NCBI GenBank assembly: GCA_029891385.1
Contig: CM057227.1
Span: 57,909,567 to 57,973,566 of the forward strand
Source: Erythroxylum novogranatense
Taxonomy: Eukaryota > Streptophyta > Magnoliopsida > Malpighiales > Erythroxylaceae
Direction of reading: 5' to 3'
DNA: 64,000 bases
In this document: one piece after another, positions 24,770 to 38,796 of the stretch
How positions within the stretch are numbered: position 1 is the first letter of the stretch
Layout of the letters: each line of letters starts with the position of its first letter
Position numbers and translations under genes: made by a program
Notes under the pieces: model-generated
Told to the model about the DNA's origin: nothing
The model's input: the letters and a program-made list of their open reading frames with translations, nothing else
Databases searched by the model: none

Positions 24770-27416
24770 TGTAACATCTCGTTATCGGAGTGACGGGTAG
24801 ATTGGTAAATTTGGATCAGGTTAAGATTGTGTACAGGCTAATGTAAATTGTGCATGCATTATAACTTCTATAGTTACTAGTAAATGAACTATTGTTGCAT
24901 AAGTATATATATATATGTACATACATGTATGACAATTCCCGACTTGATTGTGAAATTGGTTATAATTGGTTTATGAAAATTGGGTATTTAGTAAGTGTAT
25001 AATTGGGTTTTGAATATGAAATTTGAATGAAATGGATTATAGAGAAAGGGAAATTGGAAATTGAGTATAGGAATGAGCATTTCCTAATTTTGTGAATTTA
25101 TGAGAATTTTTCTGGAATTTTTAGAGTTTTAGATCCGGACCGGAAAATTTAGCTAAGGGACTGATAAATTGGATTCCAGGTCCGGGATTGATTGGCAATT
25201 GATATGAGATAATGTGACATATGATTTTGGGTTTTATTATTAATGATCATTGCGAAATTGGGAGAAAAATAGAATAAGAATTGGATTGATAGACGTTAAG
25301 ATTCGGACTTGTGGCAACTAAATTGCCAAACAAACCTTTAAAGCTTATATATATATATATATATGTTGAATGTTCATTTCTCACCATCGACGGTCGTGGG
25401 TGAGAAAAACTTGGGATTTGGAGTTCTTGAAGGATTTTCAAAGGATTGAAGCTTGAATCAAGTAAGTTTATACTTGTTTATGAGTTAAATCGTTTCATTT
25501 GATCATTGATTTGAGTATGAATTGGTTTAGAGAATTTGAAAGTTACGGATGAAAGGGTTTTGAGATTTTCATTGGTTTTGATTTGGGTTTTTGATGAAAA
25601 ATGGTTTAAATGATGGATTGAGGCTAGAAATGAGTTGAGTGTAGTATACTAAGTCGATTGGGAGTGATTTGAAGTGAATCGGATAGATTGTTATCAGAAA
25701 ATCTGAGAAATTTCTGGGTTTCTGTCGCGATTTTGCGATCAAGACGCCGCGACGCGATGAACACGCCATGCGAAACCAACCCATCGCACGCCGCATGACG
25801 AATTAAAAATATTTTAATTTATGCGCCATGGCGAGGAAGACAAAGCGAGACGCCGCGATTTAACGCAGCGTCGTCGTCATGACGACGGATGCGATTCGCG
25901 TGTGGCGATGCCGCCATGAGGATGCTTTCCAAAATGAATTTGAGGTTTTGAATTGGAGAATTTTGGGATCTAATTTGGATTGGTTATGGATCAAAATGGC
26001 ATTTGAGAGAATAGGAATTGAATTTGATGATTATCGGAAATTGAGTGGTAAGTTTAATTAGAATGTGACCTTAGAGTAAGGAATTGAATTATGGCATTGA
26101 GAACTGCTCGAATTAGAGTGAGAGTGATCATATTGAGAAATTCAGGAATATGATTAGGAATGTCATAACATGTATAGTATTTATCGAAATTGCTATTGAT
26201 TATTGAATTTGGCATGATTGGTAATGTGTGATTTATTTGATTTGATATAGAGGTTCCGATGGATCGTCATTCCACAGACGAGATTGGGACTTCCAAAGCG
26301 GTAGCTTCGGAAGTGCGGTGAGTAACCTAGTTGGTTTCTCAACCTATATGTGTTACATTTGTGTACATATGCCATGTGGAGATACGGATGGATATGTGTG
26401 ATCTGTTTTGATTGATTTGAACCATGGGTGTTGAAATATTGGATTGAGATATGGAAGTGCAAAATGTGAATAAATGTGCATAAATGCAATAGTGAATCGA
26501 ATTGTAAAAGTGTTAGTGAAAGAAATGAGATATGACCGTGAAATGTGAATGACATATGCACTCATGCATAATTAAATGATCGATAATGATAGTTGTTGAC
26601 TCGAGACGCCATCAGATATTTGAGGACGCCAGGTAAAACCCATGAACACACGCCGCAAAGATAAAACTCGCAAACACCTACGGGTGGGGTGTGGGGTCCT
26701 ATTATGTGAAAGGATTAGTGCATACCAGTGGGCTCTCCTATCCCTAATGCGAGTGGGCGATAGTGCATACCCGAGGGCCCTCCTACTTGCCAAAAAAATG
26801 TGATTTCGATTTACGATTGCGCTCGGTCCAACAATGAAATGAAATCTGAAAGTGTCGCATGCATCTGCATATGTAAATTATTTAAAGTGAAGCGTGTGAA
26901 AGTGAAACCAATGCATGTGAATATATGGAAGTGTGAATATGTGATTCAGGTGTGTATATGAATTGTGAATGCATGAGTTGGGTGAACCATCGATGATGGT
27001 TTCTCACCGAGTTCGCAAACTCACCCAACATTGCATCTATTTTTCGAGAAGTGAAGAGTACCCGTTAGACACACGGAGTATGTCTCACCGCTAAAAAGGC
27101 GTCGTATCGGTCCGGATCGGTGTCGTCACATCTGCATTAGAGTAGTGAATTGTTTTAGTGGGCCCTTTTGATTTATGTGTACTTGTATGGTATAACTGAA
27201 ATTGGTTTATAATAGAAATTGTTTTGTAATTACAAATGTTTTGTTATAATTGGGCCAAATCATTATTGTTTTCACAGACTCAACTGCTTTAAAGAAAAGA
27301 AAAATGTCATATCGAGTTTTAAAAGGTAGTGATTGTTCTAATCGCCACCCTCGCGGTCACGGGCTCGGATATCACTTTGATGTCGGGTTCGGTCTCGTCG
27401 GGAGTGGGGTGCTACA
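24770..27416 (+). repeat. 5' LTR of the gypsy-type element, 2,647 bp
   Basis: Begins TGTAACATCTCG and ends GGGAGTGGGGTGCTACA. Contains a (TA)n tract near 25349, CG-rich blocks at 25720-25900 and 26610-26780, and a short dyad with GAACCATCGATGATGG at 26980-27000. Frames inside are not conserved with known proteins. Confidence 0.92.
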
Positions 27417-27420
27417 TTTG

Positions 27421-27432
27421 TGGTATCGAGCC
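27421..27432 (+). other. Primer-binding site of the gypsy-type element
   Basis: TGGTATCGAGCC sits four bases after the LTR end CTACA. It is a close variant of the initiator tRNA-Met site TGGTATCAGAGCC. Confidence 0.8.
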
Positions 27433-30400
27433 CGTATACAATCTTACATGGGCATTCTGAGAAAAATGTGTCAAAGTGCATGCATATAAGTTATGTCTCG
27501 GCAGATAGTGATGACTGATCCTCAGTCTAGCATATGAGTCTTATACATGAGCCTGTACTAGTGATTTAAGTAATTTGAAATAGTGAGGAAAAGAAGATAT
27601 GGGAAAATGTGGTAAATGAAAATTGTAGAAATCAAAGAAAAAGAACAAGTATACGGTGCGATATGATGATTGGAAATTTAGTGTATTGGTCCTGATGGGT
27701 ATATTATGAAATAGGACATTAGAGTGATATTGGAAAAATCTGTGAATGGGAAGTAGATGTGAATTGTATATGTGTAGTTGTGAAGTGATAGAAGAAATAT
27801 AGAGATATGTGAAAGATGGCAAATAAAATGTTTTATGATCGAGTTGCGTGGCAGGCGTGATGGGAGTTATGATTGGAGGTCTATGACCTAGAATTTGAAT
27901 ATGTTAAGTGAAAGCAACAATGAATGTATATTTGTGATCTGATTTGAGTGTGGTTGCGTAAAACAAAATGATGAAAGGATCGAAATGAGAGAAAATAGTA
28001 TTGAGAGAAGAAAAGTAAAAAGTTGTTAAGGTCATGTGGTTGCCTATGCGAATGCACACGATAAATGGAAATGATATCGAAATCAATTGGTGCATTAGTG
28101 GATAACCGCCAAGTCAAATAGTTAAAAGTTCATGTGAGATAGAGTAAGAACCAAAAGTGTTTATCGTGATATTTGGAAATGAATTGAGATTGTAATTAGG
28201 AGGTTGGTAAGGAAAAAGCCTCATGATTGAGGATAGGTCGAAAAGGAAAAAGGTGGTCAAAGATCAAATGAGATTGAAGTGTCTTTAGCGTAAGTGACTA
28301 AGTGGTAAATTAATGTAATATCTGTAAATGGTATGTACCTCGATGAGCGGTATCAAAAAGAGATGCTTTGGTTATGTGGATTATGGTATAGATTGATCGT
28401 CACAGGACATTGTGAATAATTGAAATCGATAAGAAATATGACGACGGTTGATGATTAGGAATTGAAAGAAGAATTTCCCTGAATTGAATTAAGTTGATTA
28501 GATGATTAAAATTGAAAAGTTTAGTAATGAAAGGACAAATTAGAGATAAATGTGAAATGAATGAAAAGTTGTTATTAGGAGTCTGATCTTAGCGGATACT
28601 CATGTAAAAGATAGAATAAAAAGTATGTTTACGATAATGTAAAGAGTTTGATTGTGTAAGTAAAAGGATATCAGTTGTGATTTGAGGAGAATATCGAATT
28701 GAGATATATTTTGTGTGAATATCGGAAAGTATAAAGTGGTTTTGAAAATTTTGTTTGAAATGATAATGAATAAATTGAAATATGTGGAGAATCCGTGTAA
28801 AAGAATGTGTGTCAAAATATATTTGATGAAATGGAGAAAGATCGTGAGAAAATTTGTTCCTCATTGGAGACAACCGATAATTAGGAAATGATATAAATTG
28901 ATTATTGATATGAAGAGTCATTATGCTACTGAAGAGCAACATATCTTCCTTGTGTTCAGAGTGAAATGTTTAAATTGTGTTCAAAGTGGATGATGATCGA
29001 TTGAATACATTTGAAAAGTGAATAAGAGAAATTGACACAGTTGAGGAAATTGTTTGACATGTAAGTTTTATAAGAGTGAATTTGATCTTGGTAGAATAAT
29101 TAGTGGATGAATTATTATTCGAACATGGTATCGGGAGATTAAATGCAAATAGAGGTATTGATAAATGCGAAATTGTAAAGGACAGGTATATATAAGGAAT
29201 TTGGAGTTATAATGGGATTGATTGTATACTGGATACATCCAGAAATTGGTAAAGGTCTTCTGACTGTAAATGATAAGGAAAGTGTTAAAAGGAAAATATG
29301 TGAAGTGTATGACAAATGATTGTAAGAAGAGATACTTAGAGAAATGTTCAATTCGAGTATTGATCGTATCAATTGAATTGGTGTTATAATATGAAATGAA
29401 TTGTAAAGATGATAATGTGATCTATTGGAAAAATGTAAAGAGATTCTATGTGTATGGAGATCAGTATAAGCTTATGGGCTGCATTGGTATTTGATGACTT
29501 AAAATTCTATTGTATTGAATAGTGTATTAGAAAGTGTTGTGAAAGTTTGGAGATTCTATTTGTACAGAAAATGTTTTGGATGAATATCGTTTGTAAAGTA
29601 ATAATGATTAAGTTATATGAGTAAATTGGGAAAAAGGATTATGTGTTGAATGTTTCGAATTTTGATAAGGAAGCAAATAATTAGATGATAAGATTATGAA
29701 ACTGGATGAAAGATTATATGTAAATTGTCGAGTTGGTAAAGTGTAAAAGGAACGATTAGCAATTGGGATTCCACATCAAGTGTGCGAGAGGTGTATTGAA
29801 AGCATGGCAAAATCCGAATTGAGAATTTTGAATAGTGGATAGTATCGAGAAATGTGTGAATAGATTAGTCAGAAAGAAAATGAGTAATGTATTTGGATTA
29901 GGAAATATGAGTAAAACTCATGAAAGGAATTGTAAGTGTATTAAAAGTGTAACAGAAAGTAAAATGTGACGTTGAAAGATTATGAGTATGTTTGACCTAT
30001 ATAGTTGATCGTATGTGTTATCGATTGTGAAACTAATATAGTTTTAGAGTTCATAAGATTATGAGATTGATGCATAGATAAGATTGATTGTGTTTAGTTG
30101 GAGATATCATTTAAAAAGTGTATGAAAGGTTTTATATCTAAAAGGAGTTGTTCATTCGGATAGAAAATGATCGGGACCTAATATAATTAGAATACTGGAT
30201 GATTTAAGTTAAGATTGACAGTGTTTGAATCAAGAATATGGTTTAAGAAATTTAAGTTGATGAGAATGAATTAAATTAATGATTACCAAACTGTTGAAAC
30301 TCGATGAGATTAGAAATTGGCATTGGAGAGATGCAATAAGTTAAGCGATCTGAGAATGTTTCTAAATGTGTCACCTTGGCCAATCTATGTATTGATTGAG

Positions 30401-30937
30401 ATAACGGTAAATGGGAAATGAAATTTGTTATTAGGGGCCTCGATGTGACCGTGTTGTGAATCGATTTATGGATTGACAAGTCGGTGGTAACCTAAAAGAT
30501 AAATGGATTTGTAAAGTGTTATATGGATGAAATAGGAAATATTGATATGATCGGAGGTGTGTAGCATTGGTATTGGATATAAAGCTTTACGAGTAATCAA
30601 AAAGAAATCGTTAAGCAAGATAGAGTTTGAGAAAGGAAAAGAGGTAAATAGCGGTTGTAGTGTGATTAAAATAGCAAGTCCGTCTAAAATCCTAAAAGAT
30701 GATTCGGATCCCAAAATGTTACAAAGACTGAATTGGAAAATATTGTTAGGATCCGATATATGTGTTATCGATTTTGGAAGTGATAAATTGTGTAAAAAAG
30801 GCAATATAGGGTTAAGAAAGATTTGATGAAATTATTCAGATAGAGAAATAAGTGGAAATCAGAGAATCAATGATCGAAAAGACTCCCCTAACTTGGTGAT
30901 AAATCGTATATGAAATTTCGAGGACGAAATTTTTATT
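27433..30937 (+). other. Non-coding interior of the gypsy-type element
   Basis: About 3.5 kb with no protein domain I can recognise. The + strand is strikingly poor in C (many 60-base lines around 28440-29900 have only one to four C) while G stays common. A few short frames exist, the longest on + at 30557-30826, 89 codons, unlike any family known to me. The last stretch before the polypurine tract keeps the chromovirus-like TTTCGAGGACGAAATTTT. Confidence 0.75.
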
Positions 30938-30950
30938 AGGAGGGGAGAAT
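30938..30950 (+). other. Polypurine tract of the gypsy-type element
   Basis: AGGAGGGGAGAAT immediately before the LTR start TGTAACATCCC. This is the common gypsy arrangement. Confidence 0.88.
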
Positions 30951-33575
30951 TGTAACATCCCGTTATCGGAGTGACGGGTAGATTGGTAAATTTGGATCAG
31001 GTTAAGATTGTGTACAGGCTAATGTAAATTGTGCATGCATTATAACTTCTATAGTTACTAGTAAATGAACTATTGTTGCATAAGTATATATATATATGTA
31101 CATATATGTATGACAATTCCCGACTTGATTGTGAAATTGGTTATAATTGGTTATAATTGGTTTATGAAAATTGGGTATTTAGTAAGTGTATAATTAGGTT
31201 TTGAATATGAAATTGGAATGAAATGGATTATAGAAAGGGAAATTGGAAATTGAGTATAGGAATGAACATTTCTAATTTTGTGAATTTATGAAATTTTCTG
31301 GAATTTTAGAGTTTTAGATCCCATAGGAAAATTTAGCTAAGGACCGATAAATTGGATTCCGTGTCCGGATTGATTGGCAATTGATATGAGATAATGTGAC
31401 ATATGATTTTGGGTTTTATTATTAATGATCATTGCGAAATTGGGAGAAAAATAGAATAAGAATTGGGTGATAGACGTTAAGATTGGACTTGTGGCAACTA
31501 AATTGCCAAACAAACCTTTAAAGCTTATATATATATATATATATTGAATGTTCATTTCTCACCATCGACGGTCGTGGGTGAGAAAACTTGGGATTTGGAG
31601 TTCTTGAAGGATTTTCAAAGGATTGAAGCTTGAATCAAGTAAGTTTATACTTGTTTATGAGTTAAATCGTTTCATTTGATCATTGATTTGAGTATGAATT
31701 GGTTTAGAAATTTGAAAGTTATGGATGAAAGGGTTTTGAGATTTTCATTGGTTTTGATTTGGGTTTTGATGAAAATGGTTTAAATGATGGATTGAGGCTA
31801 GAAATGAGTTGAGTGTAGTATACTAAGTCGATTGGGAGTGATTTGAAGTGAATCGGATAGATTGTTATCGAAAAATCGAGAAATTTCGGGTTTACATCGC
31901 GATTTTGCGATCAAGACGCCATGACGTCGATGATGAACACGCCATGGCGAAATAACCCATCGTGCATGTCATGACGAATTAAAAATATTTTAATTTATGC
32001 GCCATGCCGAGGAAGACAAAGCGACGCGATTTGACGAGCAGCGTCGTCGTCATGACGTGGGATGCGATTCGTAAATGGCGATCTGCATGAGGGATGCTTT
32101 CCAAAATGAATTTGAGGTTTTGAATTGGAGAATTTTGGGATCTAATTTGGATTGGTTATGGATCAAAATGGCATTTGAGAGAATAGGAATTGAATTTGAT
32201 GATTATCGGAAATTGAGTGGTGTTTAATTGGAATGTGACCTTAGAGTAAGGAATTGAATTATGGCATTGAGAACTTACGAATTAGAGTGAGAGTGATCAT
32301 ATTGAGAAATTCAGAATATGATTGGGAATGTCATAACATGTATAGTATTTATCGAAATTGCTATTGATTATTGAATTTGGCATGATTGGTAATGTGTGAT
32401 TTATTTGATTTGATATAGAGGTTCGATGGATCGTCATTCCACAGACGATATTGGGACTTCAGTGGTGGCTTCGGAAGTGCGGTGAGTAACCTAGTTGGTT
32501 TCTCAACCTATATGTGTTACATTTGTGTACATATGCCATGTGGAATACGGATGGATATGTGTGACTGTTTTGATTGATTTGAACCATGGGTGTTGAAATA
32601 TTGGATGAGATATGGAAGTGCAAAATGTGAATAAATGTGCATAAATGCAATAGTGAATCAATTGTAAAAGTGTTAGTGAAAGAAATGAGATATGACGTGA
32701 AATGTGAATGACATATGCACTCATGCATAATTAAATGATCAGATAATGATAGTTGTTGACCCGAGGCGCCATCTTGTATATTTGAGGGCCTTGGTAAAAC
32801 CCATGAACACACGCCGCATGATAAAACACGCAAACACCTACGGGTGGGGTGTGGGGTCTATTATGTGAAAGGATTAGTGCATACCAGTGGCTCTCCTATC
32901 CCTAATGCGAGTGGGCGATGAGTGCATACCGGAGGGCCCTCCTACTTGCCAAAAAAATGTGATTTCTGATTTACGATTAAGCTCGGTCCAACAATGAAAT
33001 GAAATGAAAGTGTCGCATGCATCTGCATATGTAAATTATTTAAAGTGAGCGTGTGAAAGTGAAACTGAATGCATGTGAATATATGGAAGTGTGAATATGT
33101 GATTCAGTGTGTATATGAATTGTGAATGCATGAGTTGGGTGAACCATCGATGATGGTTTCTCACCGAGTTCGCAAACTCACCCAACATTGCATCTATTTT
33201 TGAGAAGTGAAGAGTACCCGTTAGACACAGGAGTATGTCTACCGCTAGCAAGCGAGTATCGGGTCGGGATCAGTGTCGTCACATCTGCATTAGAATAGTG
33301 AATTGTTTTAGTGGGCCCCTTTTGATTTATGTGTACTTGTATGGTATAACTGAAATTGGTTTATAATAGAAATTGTTTTGTAATTGCAAATGTTTTGTTA
33401 TAATTGGGCCAAATCATTATTGTTTCTTTGACTCAACTGCTTTAAAAGAAAAGAAAAATGTCATATCGAGTTTTAAAAAGGTAGTGATTGTTCTAGTACG
33501 CCACCCTCGCGGGTCACGGGCTTGGATATCACTGTTGATGTCGGGTTCGGGTCTCGTCGGGAGTGGGGTGCTACA
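30951..33575 (+). repeat. 3' LTR of the gypsy-type element, 2,625 bp
   Basis: Nearly the same as the 5' LTR along its whole length. Differences are many one- or few-base indels, plus more divergence in the CG-rich blocks near 31900-32090 and 32760-32830. It ends CTACA at 33575 against the CCAAT duplication. Confidence 0.92.
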
Positions 33576-34973
33576 CCAATTCTATCGTCTAACTTCTGTA
33601 TGATCTCACTTTTCTTTCGTCTGCTTTTTGCGTCTGTTTTTTTGCGTCTATACATATCTCAGTGCCAATGCTATAACTTTTGCTACAGATGTGCAAATGA
33701 CTTCATTTTTTAACTATTGAAAAGAAGATTTCAAGATCTACAACTTCTATGAAGAACTCAAAAGCCAATTCTATCGTCTAACTTATGTACCATCTCACTT
33801 TTTTTTCGTCTGCTTTTTGCGTCTGTCTTTTTGTGTCTGTTTTTCTGCGTCTGTACATATCTCAGTGCGAATGCTATAACTTTTGCTACAGATATCCAAT
33901 TGACATTTGTTTTGAACCATCGAAAAGAAGACTTCAAGATCTACAACTTCTATGAAGACCTCAAAGGCCAATTCTATCGTCTAGCTTCTGTATCGTCTCA
34001 CTTTTCTTTCGTCTGCTTTTTGCGTCTGTCTTTTTGCGTCTGTTTTTCTGAGTCTGTATATATCTCAGTGCGAATGATATAACTTTTGCTACAGATATCC
34101 AATTGACTTCGTTTTTAAACCATTGAAAAGAAGACTTCAATATCTACAACTTCTATAAAGACTTGAAAGGCCAATTCTATCGTCTAGCTTCTGTATCATC
34201 TCACTTTCTTTCGTCTGCTTTTTGCGTCTGTCTTTTTGCGTCTATTTTTCTGCGTCTGTACATATCTCAGTGCGAATGCTGTAACTTTTGCTACAGATGT
34301 CCAATTGACTTCGTTTTTGAACCATTGAAAAGAAGCCTTCAAGATCTATAACTTCTATGAAAACCACAAATGCCAATTCTATGGTCTAACTTTTGTATCA
34401 TCTCACTTTTCTTTCGTTTGCTTTTCTGCGTCTGTTTATCTATGTCTGTACATATCTAAGTACGAATGCTATAACTTTTGATACAGATGTTAAATTGACT
34501 TCATTTTTGAACCATTGAAAAGAAGACTTCAAGATCTACAACTTCTATGAAGACCTCAAAGGCCAATTCTATCGTCTAACTTCTGTACCATCTCACTTTT
34601 CTTTCTTCTGCTTTTTGCGTCTGCCTTTTTGTGTCTGTTTTTCTGCTTCTGTACATATCGCAGTGCGAATACTATAACTTTTGCTACAGATGTCCAATTG
34701 ACATCATTTTTGAATCATTGAAAAGAAGACTTCAAGATCTACAACTTCTATGAAGACCTCAAAGGCCAATTCTATCGTCTAGCTTCTGTATCATCTCACT
34801 TTCTTTAAATACGCTTTTTAAATACATCTTTTTAAATCTGTTTTCTCGCGTGCATACACCTTAGTTCGAATGCTATAACTTTTGGTACAGATGTCCAATT
34901 GACTTTGTTTTTAAACCATTGAAAAGAAGACTGCAAGATTTACAACTTCTATGAAGACCTCAAAGGCCAATTC
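33576..34973 (+). repeat. Satellite array, segment 3 (about 7 monomers)
   Basis: Restarts as CCAATTCTATCGTC directly after the gypsy-type element and continues to GGCCAATTC at 34973. One monomer near 34800-34860 has its CGTCTG-rich tract replaced by TTTAAATAC-like sequence. Confidence 0.95.
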
Positions 34974-37900
34974 TGTAACACCCCACTCCCGTAAGACCCG
35001 AACCCGATATCGTTGGTGATATCCGAGTCCGTGTCCCGCGAGAGTGGCGTACTACATCAGTCGATTTAAAACTCAGTGTACATTTTTTTCCTTTTTGGAG
35101 CCATTAATTCAACGTTAGCGGCAAACACAGTAAGTAAATATAACCCGTGTTCAATATAAACCGGTTTAGGTTATTACGGTCATCCAAAATAATTTACAAT
35201 CGATCAATCAATAAAACATTAAAAGCACAATGGGCTCGATAAAAATACAAAGCCTTGTTATACGGTGATTGCGAACACAATTTACTAAGACACTAATGCA
35301 GACGCGAACTGATCCCGATCTCTAACCTTTACTGTCTCGATGAGACATACTCCGTGTCAACCGGGGTATTCTTGAGACTGAAAAATAGATGCAAATTTTG
35401 GGTGAGTTTTGCAACTCAAATGAGAAACCATCATCGATGGTTCTCCCAATTCATGCATCATATAAGCATGATACAATACTCATTCCATAATTATACAAAA
35501 CACACGATTGAAACAATCACGGTACAATTACGATTATGCGAGATCTCGAGCAAAGATATAAAGAACCGGTCAAAACATTGCCAAATATTGATCCGGTATG
35601 CAATGCACATGTGACTCTTTTCGATTCATTTCATGTTGTGACCGGCGCATAACGGTGATCAAGATAGACGCGTGCAGGAGAATTATCTCCGTCGAGCTCG
35701 AGGCTCGGTTCGATATATCGAGCTCTAGGCTCGGTTCGATCTGATGGCGTCTCGGTTCACAATTTTCCTTTTAACGATGTGATGCATTTGTGCATGAATG
35801 CACATGTCCCATAGCGATTAACATGATGATACACAGTCCAAATACACAATAATCATACAATCCAATTAACGATTGCCTAATGCTTATTTCACGATCAATG
35901 GAGTCACATATAACCATATAATCCCGTAGGCGATCAATTCACGATCATAAGCCACGTAATCCTCGTAGGGCAATCAAATCACAGTTAACACATAGATTGG
36001 AATAACCAACTAGGTTACTCACCTATTACTTCGAGCTAATGCCGGAAGACTACGCCACGTCGGTGGAACGACGCTCAATTGGACCTCTATAAGAAGCGAG
36101 AGAATAAAGCGATCACTAATGATCCAATCCGAATCGATGAATGATGCACATGTAGGTGTATAATGCATGTTCATGAATTCCGGCCCTAATCCAAAATTTT
36201 CCCATCATAAAATTTTTATCTATAATTAAAAACCTATTAGGCGGACGGTGTGCAATTCGGACCTCTATAGGTTCCCATTTAAATAAAACAGTGATTCACC
36301 GTTCCGTTACCCAGGGCTACGTCAAATTCCCGTTTAAAAATCCCGAATCTCTCAGAAAATGAAATTAAATATTCAATGAATCCGATGCCTCAAGAATCAG
36401 GTCAATCGGACGTCGGACGGAAAAGTTATTCACGAAAGAAACCAAAACTCAACACTTTATATTTTTATATAAAACCCTTATTTCCCCCTTTATTTACTGA
36501 TTTCCAACCAAACTTCCAACACCCATAACTCTTTCTACACATTTCTGAAAAATGCAAACTATACCTTGTTGGAAAGCTTATGAAAAGCTCTACAATTCTC
36601 AAGAAGACCGTAAAAATCAATTTCAACCCTAAGGGTGTCAAAAACTCCATCAAACCTACTGCCTACTCAATTTCCCTCAACACAGGGCAGTACAGTGGCA
36701 ATTTCATAACTCACTGATTATTCAGAAATAAATTACCAAACAAATATGGTCAATAAGTTCACAATGTCCTCAACAACTTTCATGAACAACCCAAAATCAA
36801 ATTCTATTTCTAAACAAGTCAATTAATTCATTCAATGTTACTGTCCCTGAAATCCTCCAATTTGGGCAGTAACTTTATAACAAGCATAACTCCCTGTATA
36901 CAAGTCAGTAAAATCAGAACTTTATATCCCTGAAAAGATAACATCTCAAACTTCAATTTCCATGAAGCACTCATCATCCAATTCGATCTCTATCAATTTC
37001 AAAACTGTTATGGAAGCTACTGTTATGATCAACCATTCATAACCTAATGTAGGGTCAATTTTTGAAAAATCATAACTCCCAATTCTGACTTCTAAAAATT
37101 ACACACCATAAATCAATTTCAAGGTAACCTCTTCCTCTAAAATTCTTAAGAAGCTCACTCACACCAATTCAGTGCACATAAAATGTTAAAATTGCCTCCA
37201 ATCCGTAAACTCACAAAATCATACTTAAGCTAGGTTTCATCAAAATGCTCAAAACCAGTCAATAGTAATCAGTTCATATATCCCAATATAAAACTCTAAA
37301 AATAGCAAGATCAGTAGCAATGGAAAGATAATTAAATAAGCTACAACTTTCATGAAGACCATTATCCCTAATTCCATCTCAATTAATTCAGAAAAATCAG
37401 CAAAGTTCATATGTTGTGGTTTCGGTTACTGTTCACAGACAATGGAACAGTAACTTTCCATTCAAAAATTCGCCCTTCTAACATTGAAATTTAACAACAC
37501 CTATTTCACACTAAATTGAAGCCAACATCCCAAAGTTTCAGTAGCCACTAACCTTACCTCATTTGCATTACTACACAATAAATTATGAATAAATCAGTAA
37601 CATCAATTTCAACTCTAACTTTCCAGATTTAGTGTTAACCTTAGATCTATCATTTCCAATGCCTTTTTCACATCACTAGACATCCAATTAAATACAAATT
37701 AAGTCTTACCACATTCATACATATACTAGGGCTAATACTGAAAAATTGGCAGCACCAAATTCCTCAATTCATATACTAAAGTAGTCATCCATATTCCATT
37801 TAAAATCAAGCCATATCACTACTTTCAATTCATCAAACACTTAGCCTTATACCCACTTCTTCAAACCATATTAGTCATCACCTTAATGCATACATGAACC

Positions 37901-38796
37901 TAATAAATTCTCTAAACCTTTTATTAATCACTCCTCACTATCATGGCATTTAATTCTAATAAAAGCATCATCAAACATCATATGAAACTTAAATTCCTTT
38001 ACTTACCTATTAGCTTCCAATCCTCACTTCTTCTCTTCAATTCTTTCCTATGCTTTCAAACTAATCCCACCAAGACCAAGCATGCATCTCCTCATCATCT
38101 AACTTTGGTGGAATAAAGGATAAGAGGTATGGAATTTATGGAGAAAGTTGAAAGAAGAGAGCAAAAATTCGATGGTTTTATGAAAAGAGAGTGTGTTTCG
38201 GGTGAAGAAGAGCTAAGGCTCTTAAATTCATCCTTTCTTTCTTTTACCACACACCAACACCGAAAGCATTGAGAGGAAGCATTAAATGTGACTTTTTTGG
38301 TGGCAAATTTTCATTGGTCCACTTTTTTAAGAAAAGTTAAAATATATTTGTTTAATCCAGTCCAAAATTTTACTCCATTTAATTCCAATGACCCTACTTT
38401 CAGTCCCAAAATAATATACCCAATATTACAGTACCAGTGGGTAGCGATTTTTGCTACCGACAATCGACCCGTTCGCCAATTGGTGATTTTTTTCCGGTCC
38501 GGGAATTTTCTCCGGAAAAATCCAGAAAAATTTCTAAAAATCTCTAAAAATGTAAAACAATTTATGGTGCAGTCCAAATAATTTTCCAAACTCAATTACT
38601 CCATTAATTTCACACAGAAGTTCAATTTAAAACCTAAGCCGGAAAATATCATGCATGCATGTATACTGTGTGCATGTGCAACCAATCGATGTCGAAAAGG
38701 CTATATCTTTGTATCGCATGCCGAGATATAATTTAATATCCCGAACCCGTCCTAATTACCAAAATACCCTTTTCCTATAGGAGAGGGGATGTTACA
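34974..38796 (-). mobile_element. Gypsy solo LTR (3.8 kb), minus orientation
   Basis: On the + strand it begins TGTAACACCCCACTCCCG and ends GGGGATGTTACA. On the minus strand it therefore starts TGTAACATCCCC and ends GAGTGGGGTGTTACA, like the LTRs of the gypsy-type element to its left. Flanks are AATTC (34969-34973) and AATTT (38797-38801), one mismatch. There is no primer site, polypurine tract, coding interior or second LTR, so it is best read as a solo LTR left by LTR-LTR recombination. It shares with the neighbouring LTRs the block around AACCATCATCGATGGTT near 35424. Between 36525 and 37370 it contains about 180-bp subrepeats that start CATAACTC. Confidence 0.85.

Larger units (their letters stand above)
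24770..33575 (+). mobile_element. Gypsy-type LTR element without recognisable genes (LARD-like, 8.8 kb)
   Basis: Two LTRs of about 2.6 kb (24770-27416 and 30951-33575) flank a 3.5-kb interior. A perfect 5-bp target duplication CCAAT lies at 24765-24769 and 33576-33580. A primer-binding site follows the left LTR and a polypurine tract precedes the right LTR. The ends TGTAACATC...GTGCTACA and the lead-in GAGGACGAAATTTTTATTAGG are typical of chromovirus-like gypsy elements. The interior gives no gag, protease, RT, RNase H, integrase or chromodomain motif on either strand, so it resembles a large retrotransposon derivative mobilised in trans. Confidence 0.9.

Noticed and set aside
25345..25365. 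(TA)n tract as a regulatory site
   Set aside because: It is a simple repeat present in both LTRs with variable length; nothing ties it to function.
27541..29372. Several minus-strand frames of 63-117 codons in the gene-less element
   Set aside because: They arise because the + strand is poor in C; their composition is low-complexity and no motif is seen.
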